Origin: Mesostigma viride
Lineage: Eukaryota; Streptophyta; Mesostigmatophyceae; Mesostigmatales; Mesostigmataceae
DNA: 64,000 nt
NCBI GenBank assembly: GCA_009746045.1
Contig: RPFO01000132.1
Location: forward strand, 286,517 to 350,516
Direction of reading: 5' to 3'
Position 1 is the stretch's first letter. Each line of letters begins with the position of its first letter. The position numbers were made by a program, and so were the translations under genes. This document shows, in pieces, positions 1 through 12,530 of this stretch. The notes below the pieces were generated by a model. It was not told the origin of the DNA and did no database searches. It saw only the letters and a program-made list of their open reading frames with translations.

Positions 1-1
1 T

Positions 2-3000
2 GCCGGCGAGGTGGGGGAGGGCAGTGGAGCGACGGTGGGGGGAGACGGGAGCGGGGTGGTTGCGATGGATTCCAGCCCCCACGCTTCTCGCATGCCCAGC
101 CGTGATGGATATTTAACAGGGGAAGGAAGAGGCAGCAGCCGTGCAGGGGATGGTGGCCGCAGCCGGCGTGCCGAGTTCCTGCACTTGTTCCTGGGCGTGG
201 TGGCCAAACTGCTTCTGCACCCGGCGTTGCAAATGGGAGAAGGCATTTCTGGAGCAACGCCTTTCGGAACGACACCTTTCAGAGCAGCACCTTTCGAAGC
301 AGGCACGGGAGCGGGCCGCGAGGAGCAAGCGACAGCTGGGTGGCATGCGAGTGGTATGGATGCAATGGTGGCCCGGCACACCGGTCCGAATGTGACCACT
401 GGTGGGCCTGCAGGCGGGGCAGGGCAGGCGTGGGAGGAGCCTGGAGGGGGACAGGAGCAGCACCTGGAGGAGCGCGCCAGGCAGGCCTTGGCTTACGAGC
501 GGTCTTCTCACCGTTTGGGCTGCGGTGCAGTAGGAAGGAAGGAGGGAGGGACGTTGGAGGGAGCCACCGATGAAGGGGACGACGCGGGGGTTGTTAAGAC
601 TCTTGCCAACTCTGCGCTTGGCGAGGGGGGGCCCTTCTCTGGCGCGAGTGCGGGCGCCAGCGCAGTGGATTCCGTCGCGTTGCTGTGGGAGGTGGTGGCA
701 GAGCTGTTGCTGCCCTGGGTGTCCCCCATGCGCGTCGCCAGCGAGGCCCCTGCCGTGTCCCTGGCGGTGCTTGGATCGGCCTCCTCCTTGGAGGGTGTCT
801 GGTCCCCCGCCAGTGACGTGGAGGCCTGTGCGGTGCTCCAGATGGTTGAGCGCGCGGTGCAGCGGGCGCTGTTGCCAAGGAATGAAGCTCGTCGTAGTTC
901 AAGCTCTTTGGCGACGATGACAAAGAGGGAAACGAGGTCTCATTCTCCTTCCGCTGCCGTGGGTGCGGCTGCTCCCGTCCCCGTGGGCCCTGTGTCTGCT
1001 TCTGGCGCCACTGGTGTCGCTGCAAATGTTTCTGCTGGCGCAGGTGCTGCTGCAAATGGTGCTGCTGCACCTTTCCTTTCATCCTTTTTAGAGAGTATCC
1101 CTCCTAGGGGGGGTGAAGATACAGGATCTTCCCCTCCCTCTCCTCCCTCTCCTTCTCCCGCTCCCCCTAAAACCTTATCACCCTCGGAGCAGTCCTTGCT
1201 GCTCAGCCACGTGTGGGCGGTCTACCACACCACGCTCGCGGCGCCTGGCGCGCCCCCCAGGGTGCTGGAGCTGGTTCACTGCCAGCTGGCGGCGCTACCC
1301 TGGGCGCTGTGGCGTCCGTCACGGGTGGAGCTGGAGCAGCTATGCTCGCGTGTGGGCATGGGCGCTACTGTACCGGTGGGCGCAGGCGTGGGCGTGGGCA
1401 CAGGCACAGGCATGGGCACGGCAACGACATGGCCGGTGGGATCGCCTGCTACCCCCTTCGCAGCGTCCACCACTCCTTTGGCATACGCCACATCAGGCAT
1501 GGGCCAGCTGGACATCGGCAGGGATGGCGCGCGGGGGGCGAACGCGGCCAGTAGCTTGCCGGGGTATGGGAGCGGGGGCGGGGCTGATACGCAACACGCG
1601 CCGCCACAGGCCAAGGTGACATGGTATGGCGACATTGGAGGGTATAGTGATGTTGGGGGCGTGGGTCGATCGGACAATGGAGGGTATAGTGACGTCGCGG
1701 AGCCAACGGGGGCACCGGCCCCTGGCATGGGTCGCAGGCATCCTGGTGCTGCTGCTGCTGGTGGTGGTGCTGCTGGTGGTGGTGTTGGAGTGGTCAAACG
1801 GGTGGGACGAGAGGCCGAGGCCCGACAGGCGGTCGCGTGCCAGGCCGCGTTTGCGTTGGGCGTGGCGGCGGCGCTACCGTGGCGGATGATGGAAGAAGAG
1901 ATGGCGCGTCGGCAGCAGGAGGCGCGACGTGCCGACGAGCGGCTCTTCTGCATGTCGCCCACACGAGGTGCCAGCGGTGGATACGAGGCCGATTGGGGAA
2001 ATCGTGGTGGCAGTAGCGGCGGTCATAGTAGGGGTGGTGGAGGCAACAGTGGTGGCGGCAGCAGTGGCTGTGCAGGAGCTGGCAGTCAGGGCGTTCTGGG
2101 TCATGGCAGCACAGCGGCTAGCAGCTACAACGCAGGGGAGGCATCACACCCACTTCCCACCCAGGGCTGGGTGTCAGGTATGGCGGGGCCCCAGGCATCA
2201 CGCGGCGGGCACAACCTGCCCCACGTCGCTGCGATGACGCCACCGCAGCTGAGGGAGTTTGCGTTGCGGCTGGCGGTGGCGGCGCTGGTGCGCGCGCCTC
2301 CGTCGCTCGCGGCCACGGGCATGGGGGAAGCCTTCACCGGCTCCGCTGATGATGTTGCCATTAGTAGCGATGCCATTAGTAGCGATGATGGAATCATTGA
2401 TGCCAGTGACAAATATGTTCGTGATGTCGTTAGTCAGGATGCCGGTAATGGATGTGGCCGCAGGATGGGGCATGAGGTCATGGGATGCTCCACCGGGGGA
2501 CGTAGCACCCTGGAGGCCCGGCCCCGCGATATGCCCCGCTCGTCCGATGAGGCCCCCCCCCTCGTTTCTCTCATGCAGCAGGTGCTGATGATGAGGTGGG
2601 ATGCCAAGTCCACCTGCACCGTGGACGCGTTGCAGGCCGCCATGAGGACGGCTCCATCATGCCTGTTGAGCCAGCATCCTCTGCCACCTGGCGCCAGCGC
2701 AGGCCGCTTCCCTTGTGGGCTGCCGGCATCCGTCACGCTCCCCTTGTTGCTGGCAAACGTCGCTTTGGATCCCTCGGTGGTCGGCTGGGTCGCCGATGAC
2801 GTCAGCGCGGGGCGTATCATCCACGCGCTGCTGACATCAGCGCCGGCCGGCGCAATGTCAGCACGGGAGTGGGAGGCGACAAGGATGCACGCGCTGGAGC
2901 TCCTGCTGCTGGGTGTGTGCTGCCGCTGCAGTCACGGTGAGGCCACGCCGCCCGTTGCGGCGACATGGACAAGGGCTGCAGCCATGGTGAATGGGACACC

Positions 3001-6000
3001 GCCGACGAGCGGGGCCGCCGAGGACATTAATAGCCTCACGCTGTTGCAGTCACGCCTGCAGCAGCATCATGGCCATGCTGACGCGGTCGGCCAAGGTCCA
3101 TCCTCGAATGTCAGCCATGGCCATGGGCATGCGATGCAAGAAATTGATGTTGGGCTCGCGGGGCAAGGCGGCCACCGTGGCAACGAGGTAGCAGGGCATG
3201 GAAGGCAAGGGAGCGAGGTGGGTGGGCATGGAAGGCAAGGGACAGGGGGGAGGGGGCCACGCACTCCGCCATGGGCTTTCCTGTCGACTCGCTGGGATGC
3301 TCGCTGGCCCGCGCCACCATGTCCCATCCCCGTTCTGCTGATGAGTCCTCAAGGGATCTTGGCCGTAGGCATGGGCGGTGTCGATGGGCCGCACTGTGCC
3401 TCGTTCGGACGAGGGGCACGCGACAGGTGGCGCGCACTCGCGTTGCCCCCCACCCGCCCAGTCGGCTGCGCGGGGTATCCTCCCCCTTCCCCTAATTGCC
3501 CACAGGGCAGATCCCAACCTTCTGACCATGGCCCTGCTGGGGTGCAGCTGGACTGGGATGAATGGGTCTCGGGGGGAGTCGCCATGAGGCAGTCCCCCTC
3601 GCATGGGGCCGTAGGAGGACCCTCGATGCCACTGGCGACTGCTTCTGCTGGATTGTCTGGAGACCCTCTTGAGTGTTCGGGTGCAGTCTCGGATACTCGC
3701 TCGGCTCCGTCGTTCGGGTCCTTGCTCCCGCTCATGCAAGACTCCTCTCTCCCGCGTCCCTTGTCGGGGGACCAGCTCGTCTCGGTCGTGCGGCGGCTCA
3801 GCTGGTTCTTCCTTGTCCGCGTGTCCTCCTTCGCCGACGCGCTACTGATGCACGTCACGCCACCAACGACATCAACCCCATCCTCAGCACTACGTCCAAG
3901 TGGGCCCCACAGACCTGCCGCCCACACCCCAGGCCACTATCCATCCGCAAACGCGGACGTGATTGCCGGGGTCGCTTCACACGGTCTCACACCACCGACC
4001 CCCTCCTTATCCGCGCGCTGGCAGTTGCCGGAGGCGAGCGAGAGGAGCCGGCGGCTGCTGGAAGAGCTGCTGGGGATAATATCCTGGCTAGCGAGGGCGC
4101 AGGGGGGGGGGGCGGGGGGGATACCCTCCTTGGACACTGCTGGGAACGGCACCGGTCTCGGCAGGGGCGGCGCTAATTCTGGCGGTGGCGCCGTCTGGGG
4201 CGACATGTTGGGTGGTCTCATGGCCTCAGCCTTGTCACTGCTGGAGCGAGTGGAGGTGATGGCCCGCACGGTGGACGCGAACGCGTGTGGCGCGGCTTCT
4301 TCATCGACCACTTCCTATGACGCCTCTCATGTATCTGCCTCGTCCCCCGCGCACCCACCACGTCCAGACCCACATGATGTGGCACGCGGCAGCAGGGGCA
4401 ACCTCGCTGCTCCAGGGGATGCGGTCGCACGGAATGCGGCTGCAGGGGGGTACGCAGCAGGGCATGTGGGCGAGGGCAGGGCTCTAGGGGAGAGCGGCTC
4501 GCCCACCATTGCCCCCGCAGCGACGTTACGGACGATCGAAATGGCGCTGGCGGATGTCGTCTGCAAGTGGCTGGTGAGCGAGGGCGGCCTGCACCGCGGT
4601 GTGGTTGCATCTGCCAGCAGCGACGTGACGGCACATCGCGGCATTGAGGGAGCAGCACCAGATGGGGCAGAGGGCGACGAGGAGGAAGAGGCGGACGAGG
4701 AGGACGGAGGCTTTGTGCTCTGTTCCCCAGCCGGAAGTGGTAGCATCCGGCGCCAGCAGAAGGGCCTGCGGCGCCAGGGGGGTTGTCTTGGGGACCTGGT
4801 GTTAGGCAAGGTCAGGCAACTGCAGCTCCACGCTGACGTCATCGCAGTGCTGGCAGACGCGGCGGTGGAGGCGTGCCTGATGGGAGCTGGCGCGGGGGCG
4901 GGGGACAGGTTGAGGGCACTCGTCCCCACAAGTCAGGGCGAGATGGGCGTGAATTTGGCGGGGATGGGGGCCGGCCGCTGGGAGTGCGTGCGTGAGATAT
5001 GGACGGTACGGCCTTGTTTTTTGCCATCTGGTTCTTACCCTCTTGTCCTTTTCCTTTAGCGGATTTTGTAGTACCTGTGTGCACTGCTTGTGCGTCCATT
5101 CTCTGTCGTCACCACCCGCAAACCACAACAGAGCAAAACTAAAATCTCTGATTGTATACGCCATGCTTCCACAACGCATGCTTTACAATGGGGGGAGGTC
5201 GTGCCCGGTCGACTGGCAAGGGGAACTCGCCCGCTGACTGTCCCCAGAAGTCCATACCCCCCGTGCCGCCAGCACAACTTTACCCTCTGTCTTCTCCCTG
5301 ATGATCGATGATTTGACGATGGAAACACCAGCTTTCTGATGTCTCTACACTAATATCTGACAGGTATCTAACAGGTATGAGGTATCTCTATATCTATTTG
5401 ATATCTCAATGAGGCACCCAGGCTTATCTACCCTCTTATCCTGACCGGTCGCCGCGCCTTTCCCCGGCTTTATGTCCACAGGAAACCGCGGGCAGTCCCT
5501 GGGACCACCCAGGCACCCGCTCGGCCGTGCGGTCTGCCTGCGTCCCCCACCGCTGCGTGCTGGCGCTGTACGCGTTCTGGTCAGCCCAGATGCAGCCCCT
5601 CCGTTTGGCATGGCGAGGCGTCGCAGATATCGTGGCCATGAAGGCTGAGGTGGACGACGCGGTGGAATGGGGGGGGGGGGGGGGGTTGGTCGAGAGAGGG
5701 GGATGCTGGGGAACGTTTCACGATCATGGACAGCGTTGCGGCTGCTTGTGAGCTGGTCAAGGGGATGGTGGAAATGACGGCATCGATGCCGGACGGAAGC
5801 GGCAAGCGCCCTCAGTTGGTGCCGCTGTGGGCGCTGAGTGGGGAGGCGCTGTGGGCGTCCGGGATGGCGGTGCATGCAGATCCGCGCACGCACCCGCAGG
5901 ACAAGGTAGGGCTTGAGGTAGGGCTTGAGGTAGGGCTTGAGGTAGGGCTTGAGGTAGGGCTTGAGGTAGGGCTTGAGGTAGGGCTTGAGGTAGGGCTTGA

Positions 6001-9000
6001 GGTAGGGCTTGAGGTAGGGCTTGAGGTAGGGCTTGAGGTAGGGCTTTAGGTAGGGCTTGAGGATGGATTTGAGGTAGGGCTTGAGGTAGGGCTTGAGGTA
6101 GGGCTTGAGGTAGGGCTTGAGGTAGGGCCTGAGGTAGGGCTTGAGGTAGGGCTTGAGGATGGATTTGAGGTGGCTCTGTGATTGCTTGTAACGGGTCATG
6201 TGGGGTTGAGAGGAGAGCCTTTTGGTTCCTGAACTTGCGCTGGGCCAAGTGTGGCAGGGGGGGGGGGGCATGAGGAAAAGAGAGAGGGGGGGGGGGACGT
6301 ATGAGGCTGTGAAGCTGCTTGTGTGGGCACGCAACGTAGAGTTCAGGTTGCACAAGGGCTGGTGTGTGGTTACCGACGGCTGTGTGGTAATTATCACCTA
6401 GGCAGGTTGTGGGGGGGTTATTTTGGTAATGTTGGGTGGAATAGTCGCGGAAGCCCGCGAGCTGGTTCCCTATTGGCTACCTGGGCTGCACCACAGGACC
6501 TCTTCTATGTGTGTTGAGCTACTTCTTCTTCATGGCTGTTCTGCATGACCTTCTTTGCGTTGTTGAGCTGCTGCCGCTTCATGACTGTCGTTACCACGCC
6601 CACCTTGTCTTCTCGGGCCATCCCTCTTGGAAAGCCATCCTGTTTCACAAGGTGTTTGTTTCGTTGCCTCTGGACATGGCATAGACCCATGAGTTCACTC
6701 CGTGGGTGCTCCGACCATGCGTGCCGTAGCCGGCTCGGCACGTTCGACCATGCATGCCATGCACCTGATACGAATCATGTGCACCACGGCTTGGTTTGTC
6801 ATGTTGAGTATCGCTCCCTATTCCCTTCCTGGCCACCGCCCACGGCTCCGTTCCTGTGCAGAACAACGCGCTGTCCTTGCTGCTGCACTGTGTGCTGGCG
6901 CTCGGTGAAGAGCTGGTGCTATCCACGGGGGCGGAGAGGGGTGCGGATGGGGCGCTCGCGGTGGCCCCCGAGGACGGCGGGCATGAGGACACCGGGGTGC
7001 TCTCCTCTGTGAAGACGTGTGAGTAGAGATTCATGAAACCTGTATGTTTGATGCATATATCAAGCAACAATCTAATTATTTTCAGTGATTCCTAGTAATC
7101 TCATAATTTCCTAGAAATTGACACTACTACCATGATTCTGTCGCCCGCTCCTCCATCCTATTCTTATTACCGGAGAAGCTCGCAATCGTAAGATCCATCG
7201 GGCGCACGGTCGTGAACAGATTCTGAGTTGGGGGCTGGGGGCGCAAGAAAGGTCCTTTCAGACAGGTAGGCGGTGCCTGGGTGCACTATTAATTAATTAA
7301 CTAATTGATTAAGAACATACCTCCGTGGGGAGGATATGTAACACATAAAGAAGGGGCATATGGTCTTAAATACATTATAGGCGACAACCCGCAGGTGATG
7401 GGTGTAAACTGCCACCTACTCGGGGTGCACAACTGAGGTGCACGTGCACCACCATGTATTCCAGCAGCTGTGCAAAGTTGCGGACATGGGGTGGAAGATG
7501 ATCATGGCTAGGCAATGGCTAGGGCATGATGGCGTCTCAGCAGGGAGTGGCTGTCTGCACGGGCAAAGCATGGCTGACTCATAGCGGATGCAGTAAGGCT
7601 GCCCCATGGTCCAGAGCCCACAGTTAGGCTTGGAACACATTTAGAGGCGCCGGTTTGGGAGAATATAAAGGCCTCTCCCGGAGCCTGAGGGTTTTTAGGG
7701 GCATACCCAGGGTTAACCCACAACCCACTGCGGTGCTCTATTGCTGTGCACTGAAGTGTGCGTTACCATCAGGCCCGTTTCAACTCGGTGTGCTCCGCGC
7801 TCTCAAACAGGCGTGACCCGCTCTAACCTCTATATGTAGCTATTTTGCGAATGCGGGGTTTAGAGATGGCCAGCTGCGCAAAGTGATGCCTCGTCCCTGT
7901 ACATGGGCATCCCTATACTTGCAGGTGTGTATGAAGGAACTTGTTGATTAGTGGGTCTTAATAGAAGGGATGCAATGGCTATGTAGTCGGTGGGTTTTGG
8001 TACATGCGCAGAATGGTGTTGGGGTTTTTACAACGATGATTATAATGATGATATGTACTCTAGTGATGATAATAAGTACTCTAGTAATGATAATAAGTAC
8101 TCTAGTAATGATGATAAGTACTCTAGTAATGATCATAAGTACTCTAGCAATGATGATAAGTACTCTAGTAATGATGATAAGTACTCTAGTAATGATGATA
8201 AGTACTCTAGTAATGATCATAAGTACTCTAGTCATGATGATAAGTACTCTAGTAATGATGATAAGTACTCTAGTAATGATAATATGTACTCTAGTAATGA
8301 TGATAAGTACTCTAGTAATGATAATATGTACTCTAGTAATGATCATAAGTACTCTAGTAATGATAATATGTACTCTAGTAATGATCATAAGTACTCTAGT
8401 AATGATAATAAGTACTCTAGTAATGATGATAAGTACTCTAGTAATGATAATAAGTACTCCAGTAATGATAATAAGTACTCTAGTAATGATAATAAGTACT
8501 CTAGTAATGATGATAAGTACTCTAGTAATGATAATATGTACTCTAGTAATGATCATAAGTACTCTAGTAATGATAATAAGTACTCTAGTAATGATGATAA
8601 GTACTCTAGTAATGATCATAAGTACTCTAGTAATGATAATAATTACTCTAGTAATGATGATAAGTACTCTAGTACTGATCAGCTGTTGGTGTGCAGCTGC
8701 CTGTGCAAATGCAGAGGCCATGCCAGACAGGGATCGCCCACACGCTGACTCTCCAAGTTTTCACGGTTTCAAACTTTTTGTGCCATCTGCAGGGCTCAGC
8801 GGGGCAGTCAGCGCATGGATTGGTGGCGGCAACGTCAGCAGCGGTGAAAGCATGGTCGTCACCCCGCCAAGCCATGGCACCATTGTAGGGGCGGGTGCAG
8901 GAACCTCACGTACCCCAGGCCCCTCGCCCCGGCTGCATGCGCTAGCAGCCGTGCTGGGCACGTTCCTGATGCAGCAAGCCGACCACGCCAGGTTGGAATT

Positions 9001-9358
9001 GGACCATGCCAGGGGGGCGGAAGATGTGTATACTACTACAACTGCAAATAAAGAACCCGTTGCCTCTCCGGCCAGTCACCCGCCGCCACCTGTCCCCCAC
9101 CGGTCCCTCTTCTTCCTGGACGCGTGCGTGCGGTCCCACCGCTGGGCGCACGTGCGGCGCGAGCTGCAGCACCTTTCTGCTTACATCCGCGCCGGCTGCT
9201 GCGCCCGGTGCACCAAGGCGGGGCGGAGCCCCAACGGGCGGACCCGCTGGGGGGCAAGAGACGGGCGGCAGCATGGCAATGGGTGCCGGTACTGCCCGCC
9301 CCATGTGGTGGCCCAGTGGCGGCGGCTGGTGCAGGTGGCGACGTCGATGCTGCTGTAA
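2..9358 (+). CDS. Gene A: very long low-complexity protein, 5'-partial, four exons
   Basis: The reading frame is already open at the window edge and continues without a stop past 5005, so the true start lies upstream. Proposed exons are 2-5005, 5476-5905, 6862-7018 and 8793-9358 (stop TAA). Donor phases fit acceptor phases: 5005 ends phase 0 (ACG then GTACGG), 6862 starts phase 0, and 7018 ends with one T that completes a TGG codon at 8793. The second exon needs a one-base correction in a G-run (5671-5685) to keep one frame. Composition is rich in Gly, Ala, Ser and Pro with short predicted helical blocks (LLWEVVAELLLPWV, LLMQ-type stretches, about residues 225 and 850), an acidic run near 4676-4710 and a repeated GHGRQG motif near 3200. 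The C-terminal exon has a Cys-rich patch (CCARC, CRYC) that could bind metal. I do not recognise the family. The continuous frame and phase agreement make it a real gene; unseen in-frame introns in exon 1 are possible. Confidence 0.7.
5671..5685 (+). other. Homopolymer G-run breaking the frame of gene A exon 2
   Basis: Upstream of this run the frame reads ETAGSPWDHPG...DDAVEW; downstream the neighbouring frame reads MDSVAAACELVKG...THPQDK up to a good donor at 5906. The two halves are in different frames and the only low-complexity sequence between them is the G-run. A sequencing indel is the simplest explanation; a true frameshift is possible. Confidence 0.6.
5906..6177 (+). repeat. 12-bp minisatellite GTAGGGCTTGAG in intron 2 of gene A
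   Basis: About 22 tandem copies of GTAGGGCTTGAG start exactly at the proposed splice donor (AAG, then GTAGGG). Variants include GTAGGGCTTTAG and two GATGGATTTGAG units. Each unit contains GAG-GTAGGG and so carries its own potential donor. Confidence 0.9.
7285..7590 (-). mobile_element. Group C retroposon 3' end in intron 3 of gene A
   Basis: TTAA-type tail, then a stem-loop (ACATACCTCC / GGAGGATATGT), then about 280 bp of 3' UTR shared with copies at 17910-18105, 21380, 50660 and 61408. It has no coding potential and is truncated at its 5' end. Confidence 0.75.
8038..8680 (+). repeat. 21-bp minisatellite in intron 3 of gene A
   Basis: About 30 copies of a 21-bp unit built on AAGTACTCTAGTAATGATNAT. 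It stays open in several frames on both strands (YSSNDDK-like or LVMIIST-like translation). It lies inside the intron 7019-8792 and is not read as protein under the exon model. Confidence 0.9.
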
Positions 9359-9569
9359 CGATGCTAGGCTTTGCGAGGGCTACCCCTTGAGTTGTCAAGA
9401 GGTGTGGGTTAGGTGAGATCTGGGGGCAGTGGTGATGCAGATCTTCTGCTGCAGCTGAGGGGAAGCATGATGTAAGGATGGCTTGGTGTGGGATAGGGGA
9501 TGTGTCTGGATGTGCATGTGCCCGCATGGCACCATTTGGTGAAGATGCATACTCCATCATCAGCTCGTC

Positions 9570-9690
9570 CCATCATTGATCTTCCGGAGCGACTCAACAA
9601 TAGCACGGATAAGATAACGGCAGTCTTGAGCGGCCATGGCCTGGATTTTCCCGGGGTTTGCCTGCGCTGGTTGTCTCGTTGATACTGCTC
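9570..9690 (+). repeat. Dispersed SINE-like repeat, partial copy
   Basis: Shares the core GATAACGGCAG ... CCATGG ... TGCGCTGGTTGTCTC with copies at 21820-22016, 47455-47670, 48690-48840 (reverse) and 60450-60512. The fullest copies are about 200 bp. No open frame and no RNA promoter that I can point to. Confidence 0.6.
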
Positions 9691-10069
9691 TGCTGCACAA
9701 TCGCAGTGTCCCTTGTGTGCCTGAAAATCATACCAGATGGCAATGCCCATCCGCGGTTGTAAATACAGTGGCCAAGCAACATCCAAACACTGAAAACCTG
9801 CGGTCCGGGCAGCAGCAATCTTGCTGTAGAACAATCCAGCATTGCTGTGTGTGTATTGTGGGTGCCAGATCCCGAGCAGACTTTTATAGCCAGGTGCATG
9901 TGTATGGCTCAATAACATGCCGCATGCTCACAAGTCTCAATCCCTGGTGCATGTCATCCAACATTGGGTATAGGGCAGTGTTAAAAGATTCGGCAAATAT
10001 CACTGAATTATAGAGTGAACTGGTGTGTAAATATAGGAAATTTTCTCTGTTCCATCATTCATTCGTTCG

Positions 10070-10254
10070 GTCGAGCGTTCGGTCGGTCGGTCGGTCGGTC
10101 GGTCGATCGGTCGGTCGGTCGGTCGGTCGGTCGGTCGGTCGGTCGGTCGGTGGTCGGTCGGTCGGTCGGTCGGTCGGTCATTCATTCATTCATTCATTCA
10201 TTCATTCATTCATTCATTCATTCATTCATTCATTCATTCATTCATTCATTCATC
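10070..10254. repeat. Compound (GGTC)n and (ATTC)n microsatellite
   Basis: About 26 units of GGTC (10070-10176) switch abruptly to about 19 units of ATTC. No gene here. Confidence 0.95.
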
Positions 10255-10369
10255 TAATATTTTGTTGATCAATGCATATTCATTTATTTTTCACGTGAGC
10301 ACTTGAATTGGAAGCTTGTGCACACATTCGAGCTGACTTGCTTGTGATCGATGTCAGTAAGTAAATATA

Positions 10370-10862
10370 TAGGTGCTGAAGCTAAGGTCCATTGGAGTGC
10401 CTTCCTACCAGAGAAACAAGTTTATTACAATAAGTGAGTGCAGGCTTTAACAGTTGAGCCTAGCCACACCCTCAAAATCATTGTCACACGTCATTGTCAA
10501 GTTAGGCCAGTTCACCATGCTGGGGCCCAGCACATGCCCCCTCGGTCCAATCTTGTCCCCAACAGCAGCGAGGGTGCCCAGGTGGGTGGGTGGGAGCTGC
10601 AAAAAGGCCTCCGTACATTGTGAAAATGAAAAACAAAGCACATGTCTCAAGGCGCCGCGCCCCCCTCAATCAAGGGCGGGCACGGTTGCCCGTAGGCACT
10701 GGTACCGGCGCAACGCCGCGGTCCCCTTCTCTGTAGTCCTATGTAACAACAAGCACCTTACATGGTGTGGGTGACGTACGGTAGAGCTACGCTACATGCG
10801 GCAGATCGGCCCCCTTTGAGCCCACCGCAACATAACTATAAAATGAGCAGATAGCTCAAAAA
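10370..10862 (-). repeat. About 500-bp dispersed repeat, copy 1 (inverted partner at 16900-17412)
   Basis: The reverse complement of nearly all of this stretch recurs at 16900-17412. Shared landmarks are the end GGTGCTGAAGCTAAGGTCC, GGGGCCCAGCACATG, and ACTATAAAATGAGCAGATAG at the other end. Read on the minus strand it contains TGTAATAAA near the end. No convincing ORF. It could be a SINE-like element, a solo terminal repeat, or one arm of a larger foldback unit. Confidence 0.7.
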
Positions 10863-11036
10863 ATAATACGGTCTGGCCACCATGTTGTGAGCGAACTACT
10901 ATATAACATAATGGCTGCCTGTGAGGATAAAATTATCGTACAGCAGGTATATCCACAATAAGAATGCTCCGTGGTGCTGTCGATCCCGATGATAACGGCT
11001 CATAGGTAACATTATACGATATATGTGTAGGTTCCT

Positions 11037-11914
11037 GAACGTAGGGTTTTCAACACTTGGTCGTCTGAGTCTTTGTATAAGGGTATGCCTCGCATTACGT
11101 GGACAAGATGAGGCAGCGTAGGATAGCATTCGTAGGACATCTTGCTCGCATTCAGGTAGCTAGACACCGCACTCGGTCTGGCCAGCCCACAGCGGCTTGG
11201 CCAGCCAGGGCGGCATATCCTGCATGACCTGGCCTAGCCCGCCAAGGACATTCCTAGAAATTGATTGGTAAGCCTGCCATGAACTGTACACAGCATGGTT
11301 GCTGCTGGCCGACTTAGTGGTCCCAGCCCAGTTTGAACACCGCATTTCCTCCCTCTCTCTTGCTTGGACTGCAATGCAGAGCAAGAAATAGGTAGTGAAA
11401 CCATTGTCCAGGCCCACGGCACGCCAGCCCCTGTGGGCAAGCCCCCACTCACACAGGAGGAAGGGGCGCTCAGTTTGCTGAGTAGAGTAGGTAGGATTTT
11501 TTCTAGATGAGCTTAGAGTTAGCTTCGTAGTTAGGTTTCGCGGCTTCGCCCACCTCCATCTATCACGCAAGGGTTAATACGTGCTACATGATCTCCTCAC
11601 AGAGTCATGTTATAATGGTATAATTCATTCATTCATTCATTCATTCATTCATTCATTCATTCATTCATTCATTCATTCATTCATTCATTCATTCATTCAT
11701 TCATTCATTCATTCATTCATTCATTCATTCATTCATTCATTCATTCATTCATTCATTCATTCATTCATTCATTCATTCATTCATTCATTCATTCATTCAT
11801 TCATTCATTCATTCATTCATTCATTCATTCATTCATTCATTCATTCATTCATTCATTCATTCATTCATTCATTCATTCATTCATTCATTCATTCATTCAT
11901 TCATTCATTCATTA
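11037..11914 (+). mobile_element. Group A LINE, 3' end with (TTCA)n tail
   Basis: Decayed C-terminus of an RT-type ORF2 plus 3' UTR, parallel to copies at 49190-50272 and 62546-62900. The 3' end holds the stem-loop ACATGATCTCC...GAGTCATGT and is followed by about 72 units of ATTC (11622-11914), a short tandem-repeat tail typical of LINEs that use a 3' stem-loop. Confidence 0.75.
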
Positions 11915-11920
11915 AAACCC

Positions 11921-12291
11921 AGTTGATAATTAATTAATAGACACGTGACTGCGTCACGTACGTGAGCATAACGGTCCTCAGTGGGAGGGGAACATGGGAT
12001 GGAATGGATTATGTAAGCTATCTAGGTCCTAGTTACAGGGTCGTGCATGGGCCTCGACTGGGCATCATGGCCCGAATCGCTATGAATGCCACACGCGGTC
12101 ACACGCGCGGAGCCCCCACAGACTGAGGGGGGGGGTCTTTTTCATCACTACTTGCCATCTACTATCCTTGCGTACCATCTGCCTCCATGCTACAGACAAA
12201 CCAGGAGGCTGCCCGGGTGTGAGCCCGTCACGTCTATAGTAGGGTAGCACATGTCCGGCCATGCCGAGTCTATCACGAAAAGTCCACGGAA
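11921..12291 (-). mobile_element. Group D LINE 3' end
   Basis: TTAATTAAT tail followed by the perfect hairpin ACGTGAC-TGC-GTCACGT, then the group D 3' UTR (AGTGGGAGGGGAACATGGGATG) and C-terminal coding remnants. Its right part faces an inverted copy of the same segment at 12325-12530. Confidence 0.75.
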
Positions 12292-12324
12292 CATGGGATG
12301 GGATGGATCATGTATATTAAGCTA

Positions 12325-12530
12325 CCCTCACATCAGGTCGACACATCAGATAGACTAGCTGGCACCAAGCCCGCCCAGCCTGGGCGATATGTCCTCACCT
12401 GGCGTGGGCACCCCAGTCCGCGCGCGGCAGGGCCGCCACCCGTGGACTTTTCGTGATAGACTATAGGCATGGACATGTGGCTACACTAGACGTGACGGGC
12501 TCACACCCGGGCAGCCTCCTGGTTTGTCTA
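12325..12530 (+). mobile_element. Group D LINE fragment in inverted orientation
   Basis: Repeats the 12197-12290 segment in the opposite direction (GTGGACTTTTCGTGATAGAC through GGCAGCCTCCTGGTTTGTCT). The head-to-head arrangement forms an inverted repeat of about 92 bp arms and could come from twin priming or two insertions. Confidence 0.65.

Noticed and set aside
7948-8748. Three overlapping ORFs of 250-460 codons
   Set aside because: Product of the 21-bp minisatellite, open in several frames on both strands. Only the 3' part after 8793 is treated as an exon of gene A.
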